From Ewingella sp049889095 (GTDB lineage: Bacteria; Pseudomonadota; Gammaproteobacteria; Enterobacterales; Enterobacteriaceae): a stretch of 64,000 bases of DNA. Shown in pieces: positions 8,031-16,862 of the stretch. Position 1 is the first letter of the stretch, and the number at the start of each line of letters is the position of its first letter. The translations under genes and the position numbers were made by a program. A model generated the notes under the pieces. That model saw nothing but the letters and a program-made list of their open reading frames with translations. It did not search any database and was not told the DNA's origin. The stretch lies in assembly GCA_049889095.1 (NCBI GenBank), contig JBLJFK010000001.1; one strand, 5' to 3'.

Positions 8031-10046
8031 TTATGCCGCAGTCGCATTCACTGCGCGTTTATCGCGGTTCAGCGCCTGAAGAGCCGATACATCAACAATC
8101 AGCGCCACGCTGCCGTCGCCTAAAATGGTAGCGGCAGAAATACCCGGTACTTTGCGATAGTTACTTTCAAGGTTCTTCACTACCACCTGATGCTGACCAA
8201 TCAGTTGATCCACCAGCAATGCGTAACGGCGTCCCGCACTTTGCAGGATAACGACAATGGCCTGCGTGGCTTCAGTTTTGGCCTCAGTGACGTCAAAGAC
8301 GTTATAAAGCTCGACCAGCGGCAGGTACTCGCCGCGTACCTGGAGCACCCGCTCACCACCGGCCAGTGGATGCAGATCTTCGGCCAGCGGTTGTAGCGAC
8401 TCCATCACCGCATTCAGCGGCAGGATAAATACCTCGTCACCCACTTTGACCGACATACCATCGAGAATAGCCAGCGTCAGCGGAAGCAGGATGCGGATAG
8501 TGGTGCCTTTACCCTGTTGGGAGTGGATTTCAACGTGACCGCCCATCTCCTGAATATTTCGTTTAACCACGTCCATGCCAACACCGCGGCCGGAGACGTC
8601 AGTCACTTTTTCTGCCGTAGAGAAGCCCGGCGCGAAAATCAACATGCCGACCTCTTCGTCGCTAATGTTTTCGCTAAGATTCATTCCCTGCGATGCCGCT
8701 TTAGCGAGGATCCTCTCACGGTTCAGACCCGCACCGTCATCGGTCACTTCAATGCAGATATTGCCGCCCTGATGTTCCGCAGAGAGGGTCAGATTACCCG
8801 TCGGATTTTTCCCATTGGCAATACGTACGTCTGCGGTTTCGACACCGTGGTCTAGGCTGTTACGCACCAGGTGCGTTAACGGATCGATGATCCGCTCGAT
8901 CAGGCTCTTATCGAGTTCGGTTGAGCTGCCGAGCAGGGTTAGCTCAATCTGCTTGTTGAGCTTGCTGGCGAGATCACGCACCAGCCGCGGGAAGCGGCTG
9001 AAGACGTACTCCATCGGCATCATACGAATCGACATCACCGATTCCTGCAAGTCGCGGGCGTTGCGCTCAAGCTGGCCCATGCTGTTTAGCAGGTCGCTGT
9101 GCGCTACCGGATCCAGCAGGTCTGAACGCTGAGCCAACATCGACTGAGTGATCACCAGTTCGCCGACCAGGTTGACCAACTGATCGACCTTCTCAACCGC
9201 TACACGAATACTGGTGGATTCAGGGGCCTTAGGTGCCTGGACCTTATGCTGTGCGACATCTGGCACGGCGGTCAGAACCGGCGCTTCGCGAGGTACAACC
9301 ACCGCAACGTCGGCCACCGAGATAACGGCCACCGCTTTCGGTTCCTCATCCGGCACATCGTTGGCGGCACTGCAACTAAAGCTTATCTGTTCAGGTTCAA
9401 TCACAAAGCACAATACGGCGCTGATATCATCTTCGCTGAGTGTAGTGATGAGCGTTACTTCGACGCTGGTCGCAGTTTGCAATGGATCCTCAACGTCGCC
9501 CAGATTGCCAAGCTCTTCGAGCATGAGCGGAATTTCCGCCTCTTTCAGCCCAGAGAGACAAATACGCATCCCGCCTTTGACAGTGGGTATTGCTGCGCCG
9601 ATGGCCAATCCGCCAGACACCCCGTGGAGATCCGCTGCCGGCGTCCCCTGCTGCTGAACTTCCAGAGCGAGTTGGCGCAAAGCGGCGCAAATGTATTCAA
9701 AACTCTCGGCATCGGGAGTCCGGGTGGATTTATACGCGTCCAGTTGCTCCTGCATAATGTCTTTCGTTTCCAAAAACAGGTTGATGATGTCGGTGCTCAG
9801 GCTCATTTCTGCACGTCGTGCGCCATCGAGCAGGTTCTCAAGTAAATGCGTGGTCTCTTGCAGAACCGAGAACCCAAACGTAGCAGCCCCCCCCTTTATC
9901 GAGTGTGCCGCGCGGAATATCGCGTTAAGTTGCTCGATGTCAGGTGCCAGCGGATCGAGCAACAGCAGATGCTGTTCCATGTCCGCCAGTAGTTCATCTG
10001 CTTCATCAAAAAACGTTTGATAAAAATCACTAATATCCATGCTCAC
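8031..10046 (-). CDS. cheA: CheA, chemotaxis histidine kinase
   Basis: CheA autophosphorylates under receptor control and passes phosphate to CheY and CheB. The 671 residues hold P1 with phospho-acceptor H48 (RAAHSIKGG), P2 (about 160-230, more diverged from E. coli), dimerisation P3, kinase P4 (DPLTHLVRNSLDHG; ATP lid boxes DDGAGL and GRGVGMDVV) and a CheW-like P5 at the C-terminus. The start is GTG, as in E. coli (GTG AGC ATG GAT), with GAGGTG upstream, and lies 4 bases after the motB stop. Confidence 0.97.
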   Translation of the reverse strand: MSMDISDFYQTFFDEADELLADMEQHLLLLDPLAPDIEQLNAIFRAAHSIKGGAATFGFSVLQETTHLLENLLDGARRAEMSLSTDIINLFLETKDIMQEQLDAYKSTRTPDAESFEYICAALRQLALEVQQQGTPAADLHGVSGGLAIGAAIPTVKGGMRICLSGLKEAEIPLMLEELGNLGDVEDPLQTATSVEVTLITTLSEDDISAVLCFVIEPEQISFSCSAANDVPDEEPKAVAVISVADVAVVVPREAPVLTAVPDVAQHKVQAPKAPESTSIRVAVEKVDQLVNLVGELVITQSMLAQRSDLLDPVAHSDLLNSMGQLERNARDLQESVMSIRMMPMEYVFSRFPRLVRDLASKLNKQIELTLLGSSTELDKSLIERIIDPLTHLVRNSLDHGVETADVRIANGKNPTGNLTLSAEHQGGNICIEVTDDGAGLNRERILAKAASQGMNLSENISDEEVGMLIFAPGFSTAEKVTDVSGRGVGMDVVKRNIQEMGGHVEIHSQQGKGTTIRILLPLTLAILDGMSVKVGDEVFILPLNAVMESLQPLAEDLHPLAGGERVLQVRGEYLPLVELYNVFDVTEAKTEATQAIVVILQSAGRRYALLVDQLIGQHQVVVKNLESNYRKVPGISAATILGDGSVALIVDVSALQALNRDKRAVNATAA

Positions 10047-10050
10047 GTGA

Positions 10051-11199
10051 TCACCTCTGCTGTGAATCGCGGCTTGCCGGTGAAGCCGGTTGCGCCGTGA
10101 CGTCGGCGGCGGCAGGAATTGCCGTCGTCGGTCTGTCAGGCGGGGAAGAAACGACCGGTTTCACCGTCTCATTCTTGGGTTGTTGTTCTGTCGAAGGTAA
10201 AGACGTTGCCGGTATTGACGCGCCAGGCTCTGGCTCTTTAGACGTCAGGTGTGGTGTCAGTGCTGGCGACGTTTTGGCATTAGGTACTTCAGGTGCGGGC
10301 ACTGCGTCATTACCCGGCATCATTTTTTTCAGTTGCCCGGCGTTGCTGATGTTAATCGCTTCGCCTTCACTGTTTTCGCGCTCAATCGCTTCTTCAGCAT
10401 GTTTGTTAAGAACTAAAATGCTGATACGGCGGTTGATAGCATCTCCAGTCGGATGATTTTTCAACTGCATGGTTGATCCCAACCCCATTACACGCAGAAC
10501 TTTTCCTTCGCTTAGTCCACCGGAAATCATTTCACGGCGTGAAGCATTAGCACGGTCAGCCGAGAGTTCCCAGTTGCTGTAGCCACGTTCTCCCATCGCA
10601 TAGGGCATGTCATCGGTGTGGCCAGCCAAACTTATCTTGTTCGGAAAATCATCCAGAACCGGCGCAATTGCACGCAGGATATAGCGCATGTAAGGCTCTA
10701 CCGTCGCGCTGCCGAGTTGGAACATCGGGCGATTCTGACTATCGATAATCTGGATGCGCAGCCCCTCTTCTGTCAGGTTGATCAGCAAATGGGGGCGCAA
10801 ATCCTTCAGACGCGGGTCCGAGATAAGCATCTGCTCGAGTTTTTCCTGCAAGCGTTGCAAATCACCGGTTTCACGCATAGCGCCCTCAGACTGGGTCATT
10901 TTATGAACTTCACCCTCCTGCTGTGTCGGGTCATCGCCGCCGCCGGGGATTGGGCTCGTCGCGTCACTGCTACGCGGACCGTTAGTGATCGCCACCGCCA
11001 GAGGAGTACGGAAATACTCGGCAATCTGTACCAGTTCTTTTGGACTGGAGATCGAAATCAGCCACATCACCAGAAAAAATGCCATCATGGCCGTCATAAA
11101 GTCTGCATATGCAATCTTCCATGTGCCTCCATGGTGCCCACCGCCGTGCTTGCCCTTTTTCCTTCGCACTACAACGATGGGATGGCTCTGATGCTTCAT
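10051..11199 (-). CDS. motB: MotB, flagellar stator protein anchored to peptidoglycan
   Basis: With MotA it forms the proton-driven stator. After a basic N-terminus rich in Lys, Gly and His comes one TM helix containing the proton-carrying D33 (YADFMTAMMAFFLVMWLI; D32 in E. coli), a plug/linker, and an OmpA-like peptidoglycan-binding domain (LAGHTDDMPY, SNWELSADRANASR). At 382 residues it is far longer than E. coli MotB (308); the excess is a C-terminal tail rich in Pro, Ala, Thr and Ser. It overlaps the motA stop by 4 bases. Confidence 0.96.
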   Translation of the reverse strand: MKHQSHPIVVVRRKKGKHGGGHHGGTWKIAYADFMTAMMAFFLVMWLISISSPKELVQIAEYFRTPLAVAITNGPRSSDATSPIPGGGDDPTQQEGEVHKMTQSEGAMRETGDLQRLQEKLEQMLISDPRLKDLRPHLLINLTEEGLRIQIIDSQNRPMFQLGSATVEPYMRYILRAIAPVLDDFPNKISLAGHTDDMPYAMGERGYSNWELSADRANASRREMISGGLSEGKVLRVMGLGSTMQLKNHPTGDAINRRISILVLNKHAEEAIERENSEGEAINISNAGQLKKMMPGNDAVPAPEVPNAKTSPALTPHLTSKEPEPGASIPATSLPSTEQQPKNETVKPVVSSPPDRPTTAIPAAADVTAQPASPASRDSQQR

Positions 11200-12083
11200 A
11201 CTTTCTCTTCTTCCGCTTGCTTGTTAGGCGATTTGGCCTGGCGAACATGTTCTTCCAACTCAACGAAGGATGGACGTTCTGCGGTATAAAGCGTCTTACG
11301 ACCGAACTCCACCGCGATTTGCGGCGCGTACCCATTCAGGCTGGAGAGCAAAGTCACTTTGATGCACTGCATCATTTTGGTATTTTCGGCACATTTCTGT
11401 CGCAGCACCGACGCCAGAGGAGAAACAAAACCGTACGCCAGTAAAATACCGAGGAAAGTCCCGACCATCGCATGGGCAATCAATGCACCCAACTCAGCAG
11501 CAGGACGATCCGCCGCCGCCAGCGTATGAACGATCCCCATAACAGCGGCCACGATACCGAAAGCGGGTAATGAATCCCCGACCAGTGCCAGGCTATTCGC
11601 TGGCACCTCACTTTCCTGCTCGTAGGTTTCGATTTCTTCGTCCATCAGGGCTTCAATTTCGAATGCGTTCATGTTGCCGCTGACGATCAGGCGCAGATAG
11701 TCAGTTAAAAACTCGACTAAATGTTTATCGGCAAGAATCCGCGGATAATTAGCGAAAATATCGCTCTCCTGAGGATTATCGATATCATTTTCCAGTGACA
11801 GCATGCCTTGCTGGCGAGATTTGGCCAGCAAGCGATAAATCAGCGCCATCAAATCCATATATGTGGATTTGTTGTAACGGGAGCCACGGAACAATTTCGG
11901 CAGTGCGCGCATCGTCGATTTAATGGCTTTACCGTTGTTACCCACCAGAAATGCACCGACCCCGGCACCGGCAATAATCACCAGTTCTGCCGGTTGGTAT
12001 AATGCGCCCATCTCGCCGCCGACCATCATGAAGCCGCCAAAGACTGAGCCAAGGACCACGATGTAACCTATTATCACTAGCAC
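11196..12083 (-). CDS. motA: MotA, flagellar stator proton-channel protein
   Basis: A 295-residue inner-membrane protein with four TM helices and a large cytoplasmic loop that pushes against FliG. The family segments AELVIIAGAG, NPQESDIFANYPRILAD, EVPANSLALVGDSLPAFGIVAAVMG and VGTFLGILLAYGFVSPL are present, including the functional prolines. It starts with GTG (as in E. coli) behind AAGGAATC. It heads the motAB-cheAW operon; I could not find a convincing sigma-28 site upstream. Confidence 0.97.
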   Translation of the reverse strand: MLVIIGYIVVLGSVFGGFMMVGGEMGALYQPAELVIIAGAGVGAFLVGNNGKAIKSTMRALPKLFRGSRYNKSTYMDLMALIYRLLAKSRQQGMLSLENDIDNPQESDIFANYPRILADKHLVEFLTDYLRLIVSGNMNAFEIEALMDEEIETYEQESEVPANSLALVGDSLPAFGIVAAVMGIVHTLAAADRPAAELGALIAHAMVGTFLGILLAYGFVSPLASVLRQKCAENTKMMQCIKVTLLSSLNGYAPQIAVEFGRKTLYTAERPSFVELEEHVRQAKSPNKQAEEEKV

Positions 12084-12199
12084 GATGATTCCTTAATTCG
12101 ATATAGCTTTTGGGTATAAGACATGGTGAGGTTAGACGCGAGGTGTGATGTCTCAGCCGTCGTGAAGACGTCAGTAACAACGAGGGATGTTAGGGGATG

Positions 12200-12233
12200 A
12201 AGCAAAGAATGACGGTGCTGCCATTCTTTGCTT
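12200..12233. other. Hairpin in the flhC-motA gap
   Basis: A perfect 12-bp stem (12200-12211 with 12222-12233) around a 10-base loop. The T-rich stretch lies on the plus-strand side, so it fits a terminator poorly for the minus-strand flhDC transcript. It may instead protect the flhC mRNA 3' end. Confidence 0.5.
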
Positions 12234-12296
12234 TCTTTTCACTTTTTGCTTTTCACAGCATATTTTCCTATGAAAAGTGTTGAAGCCCACATCATC

Positions 12297-12923
12297 TCAA
12301 ACCGCGCGCTTGACCTGTTCGTCCAGCTCTTGAGATGTAATATCGGCAACTTGCGGGGAAAGTTTACGTCTTTTTACTGCACGGGATGGTGGTTGGCAAA
12401 GACTGCAGACAAAACCGTGACGAGGTTGATGCGCATGAGTAATAAATGAGCCGTCGCAGCTGTTGCAGGAAGAGAGTTGCAGCATGCCACTGTCGACAAA
12501 GCGCACCAGCGTCCAGGCTCGGGTGAGTGCCAAAATAGGCGCTTCACCGGGCTGTTCAGGGCATTGTTCCAGGTACAGACGATACGCCATAATGACAGCT
12601 TCGACGCCGTTACAGTGCCCGCTTCGCAAAAGAAAAGAGTAGGCGTTGTAGAACATCGATGAGTGAATGTTTTGTTCCCAGGTCATGAACCAGTCCGTCG
12701 AGAACGGCAACATCCCTTTCGGCGGCGGGCTGCCACGCAACTCTTTATAGAGTTTAATTAATCGACCACGACTTAGTTGTGTTTCACTTTCCAGCATCTG
12801 TAAGCGGGCACCCAGCGTGATCAGTTCCATCGCCAGCTGAATATCCCGGGCTTCCTGAACGATACTTTTTACCACCGGTTTAGCAGTGGCCTCTTTTGAC
12901 GCTGAGGCTTTTGTCAGAGACAT
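12297..12923 (-). CDS. flhC: FlhC, subunit of the flagellar master regulator FlhD4C2
   Basis: FlhC with FlhD activates class II flagellar genes. The core matches E. coli FlhC closely (KSIVQEARDIQLAMELITLG onward), including the four zinc-binding cysteines C153, C156, C173 and C176 (E. coli 137, 140, 157, 160). The offset shows a 16-residue N-terminal extension rich in Lys, Ala and Ser. The ATG at 12923 has GGG about 7 bases upstream and lies 2 bases after flhD, so I keep it. A GTG at V17 or V18 would give an E. coli-like length but has poor ribosome-binding spacing. Confidence 0.95.
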   Translation of the reverse strand: MSLTKASASKEATAKPVVKSIVQEARDIQLAMELITLGARLQMLESETQLSRGRLIKLYKELRGSPPPKGMLPFSTDWFMTWEQNIHSSMFYNAYSFLLRSGHCNGVEAVIMAYRLYLEQCPEQPGEAPILALTRAWTLVRFVDSGMLQLSSCNSCDGSFITHAHQPRHGFVCSLCQPPSRAVKRRKLSPQVADITSQELDEQVKRAV

Positions 12924-12925
12924 AG

Positions 12926-13285
12926 TTATGCCCTTTTCTTAGGAGCACTGCTGTCCCTGGATGAAAGACCTTTCAGTAAATGGCTTGATAACAAGATACC
13001 CGTATGAATTTGCTGCAAATCATCTACCCGTGATTCCTGCGTCAGACGTTGAATTGTTTTGCTGTCGTCAAAACGGAACTGGCACAACAACTGATTCGTT
13101 TCAGCCAGTTTTACCATTTGCGGTAAGGTCAAGTGACCTAATGCGTCAGCCATGACATCATCAATTCCCAGCCGGAACATCGCTGAGGCCTTTTCATCGT
13201 TAATTAAACGCTGTGCTAAGAGCAAATATGACAGGTTGATGTCATATATATGTTTAAGCAAGTCAGACATGCTTCTATACCCCAT
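12926..13285 (-). CDS. flhD: FlhD, subunit of the flagellar master regulator FlhD4C2
   Basis: FlhD pairs with FlhC to bind class II flagellar promoters. The body (LLKHIYDINLSYLLLAQRLI, LTLPQMVKLAETNQLLCQFRF, RVDDLQQIHTGILLS) is typical. Two in-frame starts exist. The upstream ATG (13285) gives 119 residues. The ATG at 13270 gives 114 and has GGGG 9 bases before it, and its product MSDLLKH lines up better with E. coli MHTSELLKH; I consider it slightly more likely. flhC follows after 2 bases. Confidence 0.95.
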   Translation of the reverse strand: MGYRSMSDLLKHIYDINLSYLLLAQRLINDEKASAMFRLGIDDVMADALGHLTLPQMVKLAETNQLLCQFRFDDSKTIQRLTQESRVDDLQQIHTGILLSSHLLKGLSSRDSSAPKKRA

Positions 13286-13691
13286 ACCACCAGCTGTGAA
13301 TTCAAAGCTGGTTGATAGATATAATCCGCGCCGCGGAAATCATTCCGGCATAACAGGGATTTTTACTATCAAAACAATTGGCCCATTGGACGATGGACTT
13401 CTTTTTTCAAAGAAATGTTCTGCGACGATAAACGGTTTTATCCCGCGGATGTCACTCACCGCCAATACAAAGTAGTTCCTGATGTAAATCAAATATAGTG
13501 CGATAATTTCACGTCTAACTAAATTTAATAATTATCAATTGAGTCGAGCTGGCAGGGTCCGTTGCTATGATTGCGTGTCGTTCTGTGAAACGCTTTTACA
13601 TACATTTATTAGGATTATTCCTAGTGCTGCGCAAATGTAACCCCGAACCATCGTCACATACAATCTTAACGCTAACTCATTTTAACAAAAG

Positions 13692-13707
13692 TGTGATCCA
13701 TATCACA
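13692..13707. promoter_or_regulatory. CRP (cAMP receptor protein) binding site upstream of flhDC
   Basis: TGTGATCCATATCACA is a perfect TGTGA-N6-TCACA match with A-rich flanks, close to the full consensus. It lies about 420 bases upstream of flhD. cAMP-CRP activates flhDC in E. coli and Salmonella. A TAAGAT-like -10 sits at roughly class II distance on the flhD side (about 13664-13669), which would mean a long 5' leader. Confidence 0.8.
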
Positions 13708-14544
13708 AAAATAAAATTTACTTTCATCAAAAAGCAGCACTTAACCTAAATTACTCGCTCAAATTACAACCAAAAGTAAAAACACGTCTTAAAACAGCCC
13801 TATCAGGCCACTTTTTATCGCCATTATTAGATCATTTCCTACAAACGCCATTAAAAGCCAAATTGAAAGACACAAACACCAAGATGATGGGATAAATGCA
13901 GTCTTTAACACTATAAATTTAATATTTATAGATATTTTGTATAAAAACAGAAATTTCGCTTTAAATCCTCCTCTGGACGCATGTAGCGTGATTTGAGATA
14001 AAATGCGGCATGAATTCAGAATAAAAAGTGAAGAACTGGTGAGAAACGTGCAGCCTTTGCAAAGCATAAAGCCAAGGTATGTAACAGAAAATGTATGTAT
14101 ACGGAAACTTCTGCACTGAGAAAAATACAGAAGCATTGGTTATGTAACAGTTCAATTTGAAGAGTAATTTTTCTCTATATTCACTATCGGCATCCATGTA
14201 CAAAACTTTAGGTATTGGGCTTATAAAAGTGATTTATGTTTCTCAATTAAAAAAAACAAGATTAATATTCATCATGTTGCTATCGATTCAATATAAGAAG
14301 TACGTTTGATGTGCAAAAAGGACTACTATATGTCGCAACCACAGTGAAAGAAGGTGTATTCCTTTATATTAGTCACAGTACGTTATAAATATATTTCATC
14401 AAGACGCCAGGTAAAATAGAACAGATATTGATCATTTTATGGAGAGATGAGCTGAGATATAAAGGAGGAAGGGTTTCTTACGTTTTTACTGATTGCTTTA
14501 AATAGCCTGCAAATTATATCTATATAAAACGGCAAAATTAATCA

Positions 14545-14587
14545 GCAAAACCCATCATCATTAAGGCTATTCGTTATGATGGGTTCT
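14545..14587 (-). terminator. Terminator after yeeZ
   Basis: AACCCATCAT (14549-14558) pairs with 14576-14585; on the minus strand the stem is followed by TTTT. The loop is long (17 bases), so strength is uncertain. Confidence 0.6.
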
Positions 14588-14598
14588 GCAATGATTGA

Positions 14599-15429
14599 TC
14601 AACTGATAGGCATCAGTTCAGGATCAGGGTGCTGATACTCAAATCCCAGTTCTTTGCAAATGCGGTTGCCATCGATGAGTTTACCTCCCCCGTCGCCTTC
14701 AACAGATTCAGCAAAATGAGGTTCAGTTAAACCAAGCTGGCGGGCCAGTGCCGGGTAGAAATGCTGCTTCTGCGGATGTAACGGCGCGCAGAGGTTATAG
14801 GTATGTCCGCCTTTAGGCAGGCTCAGCAGCAGGATCATCGCGGCAATAACGTCATCCTGATGCACCAGATTGACACCATAGTGACCACCCTGCACATTGA
14901 TTTTACCCGCCATAAAACGTCCCGGATGACGGTCAGAACCCACCAGACCCGCCAGCCGCAGCACATCAACAGAGGTATTCGGCAGCCGGTGGAACCAGTT
15001 CTCCAACTCTTCGAGGACCTTTCCGCTGGGGGTCACAGGACGTAGCAAGGAATCTTCACGCATCGTCCCACTGCCGTCGCCATAAATGGAGGTTGAGCTG
15101 GTAAAGATGATGCGCCTGACATTATGCGCCAGCGCGCTATCCACCAACTGCTGTACTGCCTGGAAATAAAGTTCGCTCCCTTCTACTGTTCGGCGAGCCG
15201 GCAAGGTGATAATCAGCGCGTCGACATTTAACAATGTATCGAGATCTGCAGCCTCGCACTGCATTTCCGGCAGAAAGACTAGCGGATAGCAGTCAATGCC
15301 GCACATCCGTGCGGCTTCTACACCGTCAGGCGTGGTTTTGCTGCCAACCACCTGATAGCCTTTGGCGTTCAGTGCCATTGCCAGTGGCATACCCAGCCAG
15401 CCCAGCCCAACTATTGCGACTTTTTTCAT
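14599..15429 (-). CDS. yeeZ: YeeZ, NAD(P)-binding SDR-family protein of unknown substrate
   Basis: A 276-residue extended SDR-type protein with the N-terminal dinucleotide fold MKKVAIVGLGWLGMP and the segments IIFTSSTSIYGDG and LRLAGLVGSDRHPGRF, matching E. coli YeeZ, which also lies beside hisL-hisG. Its reaction is not established. An upstream in-frame ATG (15441) exists, but the ATG at 15429 has GGAG 6 bases before it and gives the E. coli-like N-terminus. It is divergent from the his operon. Confidence 0.9.
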   Translation of the reverse strand: MKKVAIVGLGWLGMPLAMALNAKGYQVVGSKTTPDGVEAARMCGIDCYPLVFLPEMQCEAADLDTLLNVDALIITLPARRTVEGSELYFQAVQQLVDSALAHNVRRIIFTSSTSIYGDGSGTMREDSLLRPVTPSGKVLEELENWFHRLPNTSVDVLRLAGLVGSDRHPGRFMAGKINVQGGHYGVNLVHQDDVIAAMILLLSLPKGGHTYNLCAPLHPQKQHFYPALARQLGLTEPHFAESVEGDGGGKLIDGNRICKELGFEYQHPDPELMPIS

Positions 15430-15645
15430 ACTCAACTCCATCCTTTGCTTGTCATGCGTTCCTGCATGATCAATGCCGAATTGTTTTTAGTTTAGCAAAT
15501 TAGCGCCACGAGGACGTTCAGAGAACGTCCTAACACGTCAGGTTTTTTACACAAGTGTTAGCGACTTTGTCTGGCAGCGGCAGTATTCATATCATTGATG
15601 AAACTCGCACCCTTTATAAGAAAAATTTATCCCCGGAAAAAAAGG

Positions 15646-15675
15646 TTGCACTGCGGCTATCGGATAGTTTAGTTT
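15646..15675 (+). promoter_or_regulatory. Probable his operon promoter
   Basis: TTGCAC (15646-15651) and TAGTTT (15670-15675) are separated by 18 bases, about 50 bases before the leader peptide. They resemble the E. coli his promoter elements TTGCTT and TAGGTT. No start-site data support this. Confidence 0.4.
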
Positions 15676-15725
15676 TACCGGCATAAGTTTCGCTATCTGG
15701 CGTATTCACTTCAAGAGAAACAAAC

Positions 15726-15773
15726 ATGAACAACATTCTGATCAACCACCATCATCACCATTACCCTGACTAG
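15726..15773 (+). CDS. hisL: hisL, histidine-rich leader peptide
   Basis: A 15-codon reading frame, M-N-N-I-L-I-N-H-H-H-H-H-Y-P-D, has five consecutive His codons just before its stop. E. coli HisL has seven. Ribosome stalling at these codons when charged tRNA-His is scarce prevents formation of the downstream terminator. AGAGA lies 8-12 bases before the ATG. It is followed by the attenuator and hisG. Confidence 0.93.
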   Translation: MNNILINHHHHHYPD

Positions 15774-15807
15774 TCTTGCAGGCGATTGGTGCTGGGAGAC
15801 TGTTTAG

Positions 15808-15870
15808 ATCTTCCAGTGGCGCAGAATGTAGAGAGAGCCCCCGGAAGATATCTTCCGGGGGTTTTTTTTT
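15808..15870 (+). promoter_or_regulatory. his attenuator (antiterminator and terminator)
   Basis: The terminator is a perfect 24-base palindrome (15838-15861) followed by a run of T. ATCTTCC at 15808-15814 can pair with GGAAGAT at 15843-15849 inside the left arm, giving the competing antiterminator. This is the mutually exclusive folding expected for histidine attenuation. Confidence 0.9.
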
Positions 15871-15958
15871 ACCTGCAATTTGAAGTCCGAATGACTTATA
15901 TAATTACGCAAATATTTAACCATTACAGCTAACAAACATAAGAAAGGTCGAGGTCATC

Positions 15959-16858
15959 ATGTTAGATAAATCACGTTTACGTATAGCAATGCAGAAGTCA
16001 GGTCGCCTTAGTGATGAGTCACGCGAACTGCTGGCACGCTGCGGGATCAAAATCAATTTGCAGGAGCAACGCCTGATCGCCTTCGCAGAAAACATGCCTA
16101 TCGATATTTTGCGCGTGCGTGATGACGATATCCCCGGTTTGGTGATGGACGGCGTTGTTGATTTAGGCATCATCGGCGAGAACGTGCTGGAAGAAGAGTT
16201 GCTCAATCGCCGGGCGCAAGGCGAAGACCCGCGTTATTTCACGCTGCGCCGCCTGGATTTCGGTGGCTGCCGCCTGTCGCTGGCGACTCCACTGGACTGC
16301 GAATATACCGGTCCGCAAAGCCTGCAAAAAGCCCGCATCGCCACTTCCTATCCACATATCCTCAAGCAGTATCTGGACAAACAGGGCGTTGAGTTCAAAT
16401 CGTGTTTGCTCAACGGCTCTGTTGAAGTGGCCCCGCGTGCCGGTCTGTCAGATGCCATTTGCGATCTGGTTTCCACGGGTGCAACCCTTGAGGCTAATGG
16501 TCTGCGCGAAGTAGAAGTGATTTACCGCTCGAAGGCCTGCCTTATCCAGCGTGACGGCGAAATGCCGCAGGAAAAACAGCTGCTGATTGACCGTCTGATG
16601 ACCCGTATTCAGGGCGTGATTCAGGCTCGTGAATCAAAGTACATTATGTTGCACGCGCCGAGTGAACGTCTGGATGAAATCATTGCCCTGCTGCCAGGCG
16701 CTGAGCGCCCTACTATTCTGCCTCTCGCAGGCGATCAACAACGCGTTGCGATGCACATGGTCAGCAGTGAAACGCTGTTCTGGGAAACCATGGAAAAACT
16801 GAAAGCGCTGGGTGCCAGTTCGATTCTGGTCCTGCCAATCGAAAAAATGATGGAGTAA
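15959..16858 (+). CDS. hisG: HisG, ATP phosphoribosyltransferase (first step of histidine synthesis)
   Basis: HisG joins ATP and PRPP to form phosphoribosyl-ATP and is feedback-inhibited by histidine. The 299 residues match the long form, with a C-terminal regulatory ACT-like domain. Recognisable segments are LRIAMQKSGRLSDES, the DVVDLGIIGENVLEE region and the PRPP-binding DLVSTGATLEANGL. It begins the structural his operon about 90 bases after the attenuator, with GAGGTC upstream of its ATG. Confidence 0.98.
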   Translation: MLDKSRLRIAMQKSGRLSDESRELLARCGIKINLQEQRLIAFAENMPIDILRVRDDDIPGLVMDGVVDLGIIGENVLEEELLNRRAQGEDPRYFTLRRLDFGGCRLSLATPLDCEYTGPQSLQKARIATSYPHILKQYLDKQGVEFKSCLLNGSVEVAPRAGLSDAICDLVSTGATLEANGLREVEVIYRSKACLIQRDGEMPQEKQLLIDRLMTRIQGVIQARESKYIMLHAPSERLDEIIALLPGAERPTILPLAGDQQRVAMHMVSSETLFWETMEKLKALGASSILVLPIEKMME

Positions 16859-16862
16859 GGCC

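Larger units (their letters stand above)
13286..14598. other. Long AT-rich regulatory region upstream of flhDC
   Basis: About 1.3 kb with no credible gene. It carries a near-consensus CRP site (13692-13707) and the yeeZ terminator at its far end. The small frames on the minus strand (for example 13789-14136) lack a ribosome binding site and have random-looking composition. A long control region fits the many inputs known to act on flhDC in enterobacteria. The stretch 13800-14540 is especially AT-rich and holds nothing I recognise. Confidence 0.7.

Noticed and set aside
13789..14203. Two overlapping minus-strand frames upstream of flhD (115 and 80 codons)
   Set aside because: AT-rich, no ribosome binding site, and no recognisable motif; they fit chance frames in regulatory DNA.
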